The position numbers and the translations under genes are program-made. A DNA stretch of 23,719 nucleotides from Planoprotostelium fungivorum (lineage: Eukaryota; Evosea; Variosea; Cavosteliida; Cavosteliaceae). Shown piece by piece: positions 10,025-18,681 of this stretch. The notes under the pieces are model-generated. The model was not told the DNA's origin and searched no databases. It saw nothing but the letters and a program-made list of their open reading frames with translations. The DNA lies in contig MDYQ01000286.1 in NCBI GenBank assembly GCA_003024175.1, forward strand, positions 1 through 23,719, in the 5' to 3' direction. Numbering within the stretch: the stretch's first letter is position 1; each line of letters opens with the position of its first letter.

Positions 10025-10549
10025 ATGAAAGTCAAGAAGGAACAGAATTCGATCGCCGACCTCATCTCTGCCACAACCCTGAGAGCCCTCTCTGTTAGAC
10101 CCGAGGACTATGACGCAGCACACGACGGGGAGAGCTACGAGCTCCCTCTCAACAACTACTATCGTGGAATGTTGTCGGAGTCCAACATCTTGGTTCTATC
10201 GAAGAAGGGCCATCCTAAGGACGACGTCATCTTAGTTCGGGTCGTCCAGTTCATCAAGGCGGATGATGTTTCCAAGAAACTGAGGAACTCGCTGAGACGA
10301 AGTTTGGGCAAGCCCACCATGGAGGTCTGTGCTGTGGAAGTGGTCTTTCTCTTCACCATGCCACCGATTAGGATGTACGGAGCGTGCAGGATTTACCCCA
10401 AGGAGCTGTTCAAGAAGTCCATCAAAGAGCACGTCAAGAGGTTCATCGACGAAGAGAACGAGAGGAACAAGGCTTCTAAGAAGGATGAGGAGTCGAAGCA
10501 GGACAAGAAGACAGTCAAGAAGGAGAAGATCGTCGCTAGATCTGCGTAA
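10025..10549 (+). CDS. Unrecognised basic protein, single exon
   Basis: An uninterrupted 174-residue frame from ATG 10025 to TAA 10547-10549, the only clear intronless gene in the window. I do not recognise the family. The first 130 residues look folded, with a hydrophobic core containing NILVLSKKGHPKDD and VILVRVVQFIKADD, then EVCAVEVVFLFTMPPIRMYG. The C-terminal 45 residues are a Lys/Glu-rich low-complexity tail, which suggests an RNA- or ribosome-associated or nuclear protein, but this is inference. No signal peptide or membrane helix is evident. A possible 47-nt GT-AG intron (10324-10370) would break the frame and was not used. It follows GCVT by 203 bp on the same strand. Confidence 0.75.
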   Translation: MKVKKEQNSIADLISATTLRALSVRPEDYDAAHDGESYELPLNNYYRGMLSESNILVLSKKGHPKDDVILVRVVQFIKADDVSKKLRNSLRRSLGKPTMEVCAVEVVFLFTMPPIRMYGACRIYPKELFKKSIKEHVKRFIDEENERNKASKKDEESKQDKKTVKKEKIVARSA

Positions 10550-10743
10550 TGGAGGAAGATCTGATGAGGCTGTGGAAGTCTCTCATCCTCAAATGATACA
10601 TAAAATGTAATGTATAGAGTTTTTTCCTGTTCACGTGCGGTGATGAAGACTTGCACCAGAGGATAAAATAGTCGAATTCGTCGGAACGACTTCATCGCGC
10701 CACTGATCTGTGCGCTGAAAGACCGAGTGACTATCTATAAATT

Positions 10744-11755
10744 TTATGGAGTGTACTGAGGAGCGCTGCGAGGTCTGGCGTAATAGCTCTTGTAGGAGGT
10801 GAAGGCAGGTGATGTCCTCACACCTTCAGGATATCGACTGGTAGACTTTGGAAGGGCCGGAGGAGGTCCAAAATCGACTTGTTTGTTGAGATCGATGGAG
10901 TTGTTGAGAGGGTACAAGTTTCGGGGTTTGCGCGGTGACACTCTATCCTTCTCTGTGGAAGATGAGATCAGGCTGATGGATTCGATTTTCACCAGTGACT
11001 TTGGGTGTGACGTTGAATGGGTTGGGACCTTCAGGGTCTTCCACTTCTAAAGGAGGGAAGAGGGTAGCGTGCAGATTGTTGAGAGAGTAAGGTGTGCTGA
11101 TACCCCTGCTTCGCTGAGGGCTCGTTGGTGTGCTGCTGGGTCTCCTGTTTAAAGTCTCCGTATAGATACTGATGTCCATGTCAGAGGAGTCACATGCGAT
11201 CGCTGATCTCACGTGATCGGTGGTGAATATAACTTGTCATTCTCCTTCTTGAAGCTCTGGTACTTCATGGACTCTGGCTTTCCGTGGAATTCACCCGTAA
11301 GAAGTGGAGCGTCTAATAACTGATGTCCTTGTCAACACCTCGAGATGTGCAGCGGTGTTGAATTCACTCACCTCTCTCACTTCCTCGCGGGTACTCTGCA
11401 GGTGTTCCTTGTGTGTTTGAATCGGATTCAGCGATCTGGGGTACGTCTGCAGTAAGGAGGGACGATTCAATGTCTGTGATAGTTCTAGACGGGCTGCCGC
11501 TTCGTCTTTGGCATCATAATGTTGCTGATAACTCGTCACGGGTCGCGATGGTGGCAGGTCAGGAACAGCCGTTCTCCCCAATAAGGTCTCATCTCGGGTG
11601 GTAGACGATGCTAATTCCCGGATGGTGTTCTGCAGCGGTTTTTGTACGTACTCATAGGTGTTTTCTACAGAGTGATTGGCTTGGTACACAGATTTGAAGT
11701 GATCCTCTCGCCAGGAGATGGTAGCGGATCCAACCCTCTCTGATAGGCCACTCAT
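10744..11755 (-). CDS. Unrecognised Ser/Pro/Tyr-rich protein, divergent from TMEM216-like gene
   Basis: Four exons: 11755-11372, 11319-11213, 11168-10993 and 10952-10744. The total is 876 nt, 291 residues, ending TAA. Introns of 52, 44 and 40 nt all start with GTGA and restore the frame exactly. There is no signal peptide or membrane helix. The N-terminal half is helical and charged (KDEAAARLELSQTLNRPSLL, HLQSTREEVRELLDAPLLTG). The C-terminal half is rich in Ser, Pro, Arg and Tyr, with short patterns such as YQSFKKENDKLYSPP, SYKSYYARPRSAPQYTP and RYPEGVRTSPAF, reminiscent of disordered microtubule-associated proteins. I do not recognise the family. It shares a 101-bp promoter region with the ciliary TMEM216-like gene, which makes a ciliary or axonemal role an attractive but unproven guess. 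Confidence 0.7.
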
Positions 11756-11856
11756 CAAGTTGGCTTAATTTTGTGGCTTGCTCTATTTTTGCTCCGGTGT
11801 TCGTGCGAAGAAACTACAACCAGGTTATTGGTCAGATCAGGTGCCACAGTGACAAG
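11756..11856. promoter_or_regulatory. Bidirectional promoter region, 291-residue gene / TMEM216-like gene
   Basis: 101 bp between divergent start codons. The gene spacing implies shared or overlapping promoters. No specific motif is identified. Confidence 0.45.
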
Positions 11857-12384
11857 ATGAAGCTCTCATCTCTCCCCTTTCAGATTCTACTGTTCTTCAA
11901 CCGTTGGTTCAGCGTAGCTTATGTCATTTTAGAGATCTCTATCCTCATTTGGAAGAAGTTCCAGGTGATCACAAGATGGATGGTCGGTTGTGACTGAATC
12001 AGATGCCATATCCGGGGACATCATTCGCGGGAGAAATATGCTTCTTATTCCTATACATGCCAATCGAAGCCATCAGAAACTTTCTCGGTGAGATCAATGC
12101 ACATCACTGCCTGGCGCTGATGCCAGAAGGTACAAGAGGGAACAAATTGATCGATAATCGGTCGCTGGTAGCCTTCATCTTCCTCAGTATCCCTTCCTCT
12201 CTCTGCTACGCATATTTTTTACGCTGGCAGATCTACGTGTGAGCCTCTACTACTGGTGAATGGATCTGATGGTGTGATCAGACTCACCGTCGATGTGGCC
12301 TTGAACTGTATCGGAATTGGCATCAATGGCATCCAAGCCTTGATTTGTTTCGGATGTATGATCATCTTCGCCCGCACCAGATGA
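11857..12384 (+). CDS. TMEM216/TMEM80-family transmembrane protein (ciliary transition zone)
   Basis: Four exons: 11857-11964, 12003-12087, 12130-12238 and 12282-12384. The total is 405 nt, 134 residues, ending TGA; human TMEM216 is about 145. Four membrane helices are visible. The start MKLSSLPFQILLFFNRWF aligns with the family's opening LSS-P-QILF-N-W pattern. MPYPGTSFAGEICFLFLY then IEAIRNFLGTRGNK matches the P-YP and IE-R--FG--GN signatures. The end carries WQIYVLTVDVALNCIGIG. Relatives belong to the MKS/tectonic complex that gates the ciliary transition zone and are mutated in Joubert and Meckel syndromes. Its presence implies the organism builds a cilium or flagellum. TMEM80 or TMEM17 subfamily membership cannot be excluded. 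Introns are 38-43 nt. Confidence 0.85.
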
Positions 12385-12533
12385 AGTTAATAGCCCGATC
12401 GGCAGGAAAGAAGATGGGAACAGAGGGCAGCCCTTCGTTTCATTGTATAAAGTCACGACCGTAATCTATCTATTGTCTTCCGGCAGTCCACTGTCACGTG
12501 AGCTGATCGGAGGGAGAAAACTCAGTTTCCGAT

Positions 12534-14388
12534 ATGATGAGATCATCAAACCACGGCTCTCCCATGGTCGAACTAGAAGAAGATCCGAGGAGAGAAGAAG
12601 TCCAAGATCATGCGTTCGACGATCGATCACAAGTGGACGCCGATCTCTTAGAAAAGGGCAAAGCTGAGAGCGCAGAAATGAGCCCAGAAGAGAAGAGGTT
12701 ATTGGCCAAACTTGATCGCGTCATCATACCGATGACGATGCTGCTCTACTTGGTGGCCTATCTGGATCGTGGAATGTTGGGGAACGCGAGACTCTTAGGA
12801 TTAGAGCAGGATATTCTAGACGGTCAGAGCTCAGAATTTGACTGGGCCTTGTCCATCTTCTATATCGGTCACATATCATTCATGGTGAACCGACGACTTT
12901 CTCTCACGCATCATTTAACATATTCGTGCAGATTCCAGGAAACATCTTGGCCAAGATGGTGCCGCGACCATCTTACTGGATCGGTGCTATGACAGTGATG
13001 TGGGGTCTTTGCAGTACATTGCAGGCAGTCTGCACGAATTTTGCAGGTTTAGCCACCACTCGTTTTTTCTTGGGCCTCTTCGAAGCAGGCTTCGGACCTG
13101 CTGTACCACTTTACTTCAGGTGAGACCTCTCCTATGCGACGAAACCACGTGATGTTCACCCATTGTGTCACGTGCAGTGACACGTGATGTTGGCTGATGA
13201 TGATCGACTGACGTTTAAAAAGTTTCTGGTACAAGAGAGACGAGATGGGGTTGCGTAATGCTTTATTCATCGGCTCTGCTGCTGCCGCCGGTGCCTTCTC
13301 TGGCCTCATCGCTTACGGAGTCCAGAAGATCGAAACTTCATATCCTCTCTGGAAGGTGCGTCATATCATACGGCCGATCGTCACCATCATCATCATCCGA
13401 CAACGATCAGATCCTCATCTTGATCGAGAGTCTTCCCACTATAGCCCTCGGTGTCGTGGCCTTCTTTCTCATGCCAGACCGTCCCGCCACGAGTCGATAT
13501 CTGGTGATGACATGATCCCATCCCTCGATCTCCATGATCGATGATCGCGATCGCCAATCACATTGACGCTCAGCGTCACATTGGAACCAAACTGACTCAT
13601 CCTATCAGACCGAATCCGAGCGCAAATTAGCCGTACAGAGGATCGGTGGTAAATCCACCCTCACTTTAGAGAGAGACCAAGCCCTGTCTGCCTTCCGCGA
13701 TTACAAAGTATGGATGTGTGGTGTCCTCTACATGGGTTACAACATCGCCCTCTCTTCTATATCTTCCTTCTTACCTACCATCTTGTCTGATCTCGGCTAT
13801 CACGGTGCGTCCGCTCAGATCAGGACTGTTCCACCTTACACATGTGCCTTCATCATCATGGTCGTCTCGGCTCTGTCTTCCGACAGGAGATTCAAAGAGA
13901 GGGGTCTTCACTTGACTTTCCTCGGAGCCCTCGGAGCTTCCGGCTACCTCCTCCTCATTCTAGTCCCCACGGATAACATCGGTGAAGACTTTATGGCTCG
14001 TTGTAGACTGACAAACGAGTCAGGTCTGAGATATTTCTCCACTTTTCTCATCACTATGGGAGTCTATCCATGCATCCCCCTGACACTGTCTTGGGTCAGC
14101 AATAACGCGGGAACAGAGTCGAAGAGGGCCGTCAGTCTGTCTTGGACAGTCATCATGGGTCACACCTTCTCCATTCTGGGTACTCACATCTATCCTGCAT
14201 CACAGAGGCCGACTTATCTATTGGGATTCGGAATGTGCTTCGCAAGCATGACTGTGGCTACGATGACGGCCTTCGCCTTGCACTTGATGTTGAAGAAAGA
14301 GAACGCAAACAAGGAGATATTGGAGCGGCAGCCAGAGTATGAGCCGGGAAAGGGGGATCGAGCGAGAGGGTTCAGATACATCGTATAA
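12534..14388 (+). CDS. MFS anion:cation symporter, Dal5/allantoate-permease type
   Basis: Six exons: 12534-12884, 12932-13119, 13223-13355, 13411-13503, 13609-13981 and 14024-14388. The total is 1503 nt, 500 residues, ending TAA. A charged cytosolic N-terminus of about 60 residues is followed by twelve hydrophobic segments. Family signatures: LLYLVAYLDRGMLGNARLLG in helix 1, FDWALSIFYIGHI, IPGNILAKM, TTRFFLGLFEAGFGPAVP, FWYKRDEMGLRNALFI, SLPTIALGVVAFFLMPDRP, and FLPTILSDLGY in helix 7. Relatives (Dal5, Tna1, Fen2, tartrate transporters) carry organic anions such as allantoate, nicotinate or pantothenate with protons; the substrate cannot be told here. The last intron (13982-14023, 42 nt) contains no stop and keeps frame, so retention would only insert 14 residues. 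The family is best known from fungi. Confidence 0.9.
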
Positions 14389-14504
14389 AGAGGATGTGTG
14401 AGAAGATGTGTCGTGACACCATCTTTATTCGTGTCTTCCGTGTGAACATCAGCGTTGACGGTGATGATGTGTCGAAAAAGTCTACATCGTGCAATACGGA
14501 TGAC
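14389..14504. other. Convergent 3' spacer between MFS and PPIL6-like genes
   Basis: 116 bp between two facing stop codons. It must hold both polyadenylation regions. No hairpin, repeat or coding sequence stands out. Confidence 0.5.
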
Positions 14505-15605
14505 TCATCTTCCTCGTCTTTTCGGCCACTGTGACACTTGCAACAGTCCGCTGGCTGATATCTTTACAGGAGCTATGGGTCTCTGATTCATTGATTCTAC
14601 GTTCTCTATACGTTTCAAAAGGTGATGGCCGTCGACCAGTTGTCTAATTTCTCATCAGCTCGAATACTGACGACAATATCCATTGGACTCACCCGAAAGC
14701 AACATAGTTGGTGTCCATCCATGGAGTGGGTTTAAAGGTGATGTAGAATTGTGAAGAATTCGTGTGAGGTCCCTTGTTCGCCATGCCCAGCACTCCCGCC
14801 TTGTCATGCTTCACGATGAAGTTTTCATCTGTCTTGGATCAGCGCAATTCAGAGAGGAGTCGCACCCGCAAAGTGTGATCCGTAGATGGATGCACCTGCG
14901 TCGCCTCCACCACCCAGGACATCTGACCATCGTCAATGTTCACGTCACCCCGGGATGAACGTTCATCACCTCCTCCTTGGATCCAGCCATTTGGAACCAC
15001 TCTGTGGATGACAGATCCCACGTACGATAGCTCTGGATTTTGTGCAGTGGCGATGGCGATGAAATTGTCACAGGTCTTTGGAAGTGTTTGCTTGTATAAT
15101 TGGAGCACTAATCGTTCTGGAGCCTCATCACCGACGTTCACATCGAAATAGACAAATGCATCCTGCGCATCTCTCAATCATTCGATGATGTGATTCGTTG
15201 CTTACTCCCGATTGTTCAATATAGTGTTTCAGAGCAGTGTTGGCGATGGCCTGATACAGCGGTTCTGGACGCACGTCGGTGTAACCAAATTCGCTCTTCA
15301 TCCAAGAGATGAATTCGATCACTGAAGACGTGTGACCTCTCTTTGGGATGAAAGCAACAAATTCTGCACTGGCTGGAACCTAGCCGGCGTCACCATCGCA
15401 CACACCGTTTGGATCACCTTCTCATTCTGTTCTTTGTAAGAATCCCAAGAGAAAGGAAGGAATTCTTCTATCTCGTATTGAATTCGCAGCCCTTGTGCCT
15501 AAGGGTGTGAGATGATGCAAGATTGACAACAGAACACACTGTGAATGCTGCCTTAGATCTTTGATAGTCGATGGAATGGATGTTTCCTATCAGCTTGTAC
15601 GCCAT
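14505..15605 (-). CDS. PPIL6: Cyclophilin-type peptidyl-prolyl isomerase, PPIL6-like
   Basis: Seven exons: 15605-15540, 15498-15418, 15379-15206, 15162-14970, 14922-14866, 14828-14693 and 14643-14505. The total is 846 nt, 281 residues, ending TGA. The C-terminal cyclophilin fold is clear: [68 protein letters not shown], then [29 protein letters not shown], with NGW in place of the usual KGFM, and a roughly 115-residue N-terminal extension ([20 protein letters not shown]) are PPIL6 hallmarks. The active-site Arg of HRV and the QF pair are kept. The usual active-site Trp position lies in [17 protein letters not shown]6 is expressed in ciliated cells and conserved in ciliated species. The start is at MAYKLIGN; the frame stays open upstream, so a longer N-terminus is possible. 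Confidence 0.88.
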
Positions 15606-15813
15606 CGCGATTGCGTCTTTGTGATGCTGCTCTCCTGAGCTATTTCTGGTCGTCTCAATGATTTGATCCACGCGATCACAAAAGTGAAAATGAATCCTTG
15701 TAAAATGAATCGACGTGTGGTTTATCTCAGAGCAGACCAATGCGCTCCGCAGGGAGATAGAAGAGTGAACGATGGTTGCTAGATATGGAAGAGACAAAGA
15801 CTGCACGTCCGCA

Positions 15814-16404
15814 GATTCGTGGTGAGATGACACGTTGACTCTAAACTCTCTATTCATCATCGTTTTGTCTGGCTTTGGCTAGTCTCGCGACCAGTTCAGC
15901 CTTCGACCCTCCCACAGGCTGTTTTCTCTTCTTGAGCTCAGCTCTGAGATCTACAACGCGTAACTTGGATAGATCCTCGATCAAGCTGTCTTCGTCCTCT
16001 TCACTTTGCTCTTCCTCTGAATGATCGTCTGTATCTCCGTCTGCATCTCCGTCCGAATGATTCTCCGACTCTTCTGTACTCTTGCACACGTCAGATGATG
16101 TCATATATGTCATGCCTATAGCAGCTCACCCCTTTCTCTGCTCTCGTGAACATGATCATGTGACAACACATCGTATAGGATGTATGGGTGCCACACTCGC
16201 AACATCGCCACAAAGGTCTCTCTGCCTCTTCCTCATCGATCGCATAGAACCTGATTCCCTCTTGCGCGTCGTCATCATCGTCGTCACTTTCTCCCGTGTC
16301 TTCATCATCCTCTTCTGCATCATCAATACCTTCTTCTTCCTCACGATTGACTTTCTGACACGCTGCATGTCATCAGATGGATGTCCGTTTCCGAGATCTC
16401 TCAC
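15814..16404 (-). repeat. Left arm of a large inverted duplication (SAP-gene 3' end)
   Basis: About 590 bp covering intron 3, exon 4, intron 4, exon 5 and about 36 bp past the stop of the SAP gene. It is repeated in opposite orientation at 22793-23389, about 6.4 kb away. The core differs by only a handful of bases; the match ends near ACGAATC (15814-15820) on one side and near the exon 3 donor (16398-16404) on the other. Confidence 0.9.
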
Positions 16405-17738
16405 GTGTTGTGTCTCTGATGTGTGTGTGTTCCTCTACTGTAAGATATGTCTTATCTTTCTCCCTCAGCAATACTAGCTGTGGAGCAGCGGCGACCCATC
16501 CATCTTCGATCAACAATCTGATCTTCTCTTTGTGTTTGTCACGATCGATATCATCTACATCTCGTGTCTATCATCCTATTAACATCCAGCGTGTGCATAT
16601 TTTCTCTACCTCTTTGTCGTCTTGCGCGTTGTAGTTGATCAGTAGTCCGAATCTGTCCAGATCTTCCGGTACATCATCCACATATTCCGCGTTGAATCCT
16701 CCTCCATCGCTCTTTGCGTATCCGAGGCGTCTTCCCTCCTTATGTGGCACTCTTGTGTATTCCGGATGTGCAAAGACATTCTGGCATCTTACGTACTCTG
16801 AGAGCACTGCGTGGACGGACATGCCGCGGGTGAGGAGTGGATCGGGCCACGTTACACCAGACGACATCTCTGACAGATCTCCCTTCTGACATACTAACAT
16901 GGTGCACCAATAGATGACGGGGCCGTAGTCACCCGGTGAGCAGTGATTGTAAGCGTATAATAAGTCGAAGCTGACTTCGTAATGTGGCATGATGATGTGG
17001 AAGTTACCGGTCGGATGTGGCTGGTCATCGAGGGGATAGAACATGTAACCTACGCCGTTGTGATCGTGATTGATGACGGCGGAATGTAGAGAGCAAGAAT
17101 AACCGAGCAGAGTAGCTCTCTGTAGCATGTCACTTGTCGATGTCGAGAGACGACGAACGTCTACCTCATAAAGCCGTTTGTCTTCTCCAAATAAAGCGTC
17201 GAGAGTGGGTCTGACCCATCTCGGACATCTTAACACGAATCCGAGGCGATCCTCATTGATCACGTTATCTTCTCTCAAAGTGGCATTGAACCTCCCAGAT
17301 GTGATCCCATCTAGCGCTGTAACTCCATCGTTGGAGTTCCGCAGCTCATCGCAATAGGGGGCAGCATCCCAGGAAGTTTCCGTTGGTAGACGATACTCCT
17401 CGGGAGGATAATTGTCACCATCAGTCAGTTGTGAAAAAGCAGCTCGTAAGTTGATGAAGAGCTTGAGATTGTCTGTAGTCGAGAATTTCTTGTCCATCTC
17501 GTTATACGCCTCTATTTCTTTCCAAAATGGAAAAGTTTGGTCCGCCAGCCTCTTCCATACACTCGATACCTGCCATCTTGTTCAGACCTGACCTTGTGGT
17601 CACATCACGACTTCAAGAGCTCACCTGTCTGAGTGTCTGCCACACAGTCTTCGCTTCTTCTCTCGTGCAGTCAAAGTACTGTCTCAGGATAGTGGCAAGG
17701 ATGATGCCATTGATGTTGAAGAGTACTGTTGGCTGCAT
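15850..17738 (-). CDS. SAP-domain protein with Cys cluster, otherwise unrecognised
   Basis: Five exons: 17738-17625, 17569-16610, 16525-16405, 16362-16130 and 16080-15850. The total is 1659 nt, 552 residues, ending TAG. The exon 2/3 join (acceptor near 16526) is the least certain. The first roughly 400 residues match nothing I recognise; they are rich in Tyr and Asp with YNHCSPGDYGPVIYW and WKRLADQTFPFWKEIEAYNE. Next comes an acidic stretch (GIDDAEEDDEDTGESDDDDD), a Cys-rich knot (LWRCCECGTHTSYTMCCH) that could bind zinc, and a second acidic stretch. The C-terminus is a SAP motif (LSKLRVVDLRAELKKRKQPV, then a KAELVARLAKA helix), a DNA-binding helix pair typical of chromatin proteins. A nuclear DNA-associated role is inferred. 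Its 3' end is duplicated at 22793-23389. Confidence 0.7.
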
Positions 17739-18059
17739 GACTCGCTGTGATCTGAAAGAATGCTCAACACCTCCGCTGTGACGTCTGTCAGAATTACATC
17801 AGTGGTATTTAGGGGTTCAGCCTCCGCCGTAATCCCTCACACGCTCAATTCTTCAATACCAGCCTCCGCCGTGACAATTGTTTTCTTACATGGCCTCCGT
17901 GCAGAGAATTTTAATAAGTCATGCAGTCCATTCCACAAGGCAGCTCTTATAACTTGTGTCTTGTACGACTTCGTAAATAATGACTGTCTCCTCTTGAAAC
18001 CCTCAAAATCTCAAATCTAAGAATTTGGGTACGTCGTTATAATCGAGTTTGTACAATTT
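17739..18059. other. Intergenic spacer with three short repeats
   Basis: 321 bp between the SAP gene start and the stop of the small membrane protein. Three copies of a 15-bp word similar to AGCCTCCGCCGTGAC lie at 17768-17782, 17819-17833 and 17861-17875. A plus-strand frame runs through them but has no recognisable product. The repeats lie 30-140 bp upstream of the SAP gene's ATG and may be promoter elements. Confidence 0.5.
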
Positions 18060-18542
18060 CTATTCTTCTGTCTTTTCCTCTTGCGTTGGGGCGTGCCGTT
18101 GCCTCCATCTAGCAATGATCGGTGTGATGGTGATTGTGATGATCATTCTTATTGGTGATGTTGCTTGGGTGCTGATGGCGGCCTGTGATGCATCAATGTG
18201 CTGACTCACAGATCGCAATCGTCTCACCACTAATAACTTTGCACCTGCACCTGACGATTCAGAATTCGAAGACATTCCCATCTTGTTAATCAGTTTTTGG
18301 ATGTCGATGCCGAGCGATATGAGAAGGAAAAACAATGCGAAGGTGAGAATAGACCCAAAAAAATGTATCATGAGGGCGAGACGTCCGTATTGCACGAACA
18401 CCTGCATCTGTTTCAGAACAGATGATTATTACCCGCATCCTCCAACGATCGATCTCACCTGCTGGAACCGAATCCTCAGCCCAGTAAATCCCGTCGGCGG
18501 CGCCTCATTATTAAGAGGTTTGCGATGATCCTCCTCTCCCAT
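18060..18542 (-). CDS. Small membrane protein, unrecognised
   Basis: Two exons, 18542-18459 and 18407-18060, total 432 nt, 143 residues, ending TAG. The 51-nt intron begins GTGAGA and ends AACAG and keeps frame. A polar N-terminus (MGEEDHRKPLNNEAPPTGF) leads into one strong membrane helix (LALMIHFFGSILTFALFFLL at about residues 40-59). A Ser-rich linker follows, then a weaker hydrophobic stretch (MIITITITPII) near the basic/acidic tail. No signal peptide is obvious. A further small intron in the second half (donor near GTGAGTCAGC) cannot be ruled out and would change the tail. The family is unknown to me. It lies 139 bp downstream of the EXOC2 stop on the same strand. Confidence 0.6.
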
Positions 18543-18681
18543 CGCTTCGCGAATCTCAAACACCTTCCGGTTACCCGTTGTAAAATCTCGTTCATTTCAA
18601 AGATGTAGTTTTATCGCACACGAAACACAGTTTCACTTCGACATTTCACAGCGACAAATCTCATCTTCATACATAGCATCA

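Noticed and set aside
16082-16477. Plus-strand 131-codon frame opposite the SAP gene, repeated as a 118-codon frame on the minus strand at 22765-23121
   Set aside because: Antisense shadow of the acidic repeats (GAT/GAA codons) of exons 3-4; its recurrence simply follows the duplicated DNA.
17760-18020. 86-codon plus-strand frame with repeated SAV motifs
   Set aside because: The repeats come from the 15-bp DNA words; there is no domain, no splice partner and it lies in the 5' region of the SAP gene.
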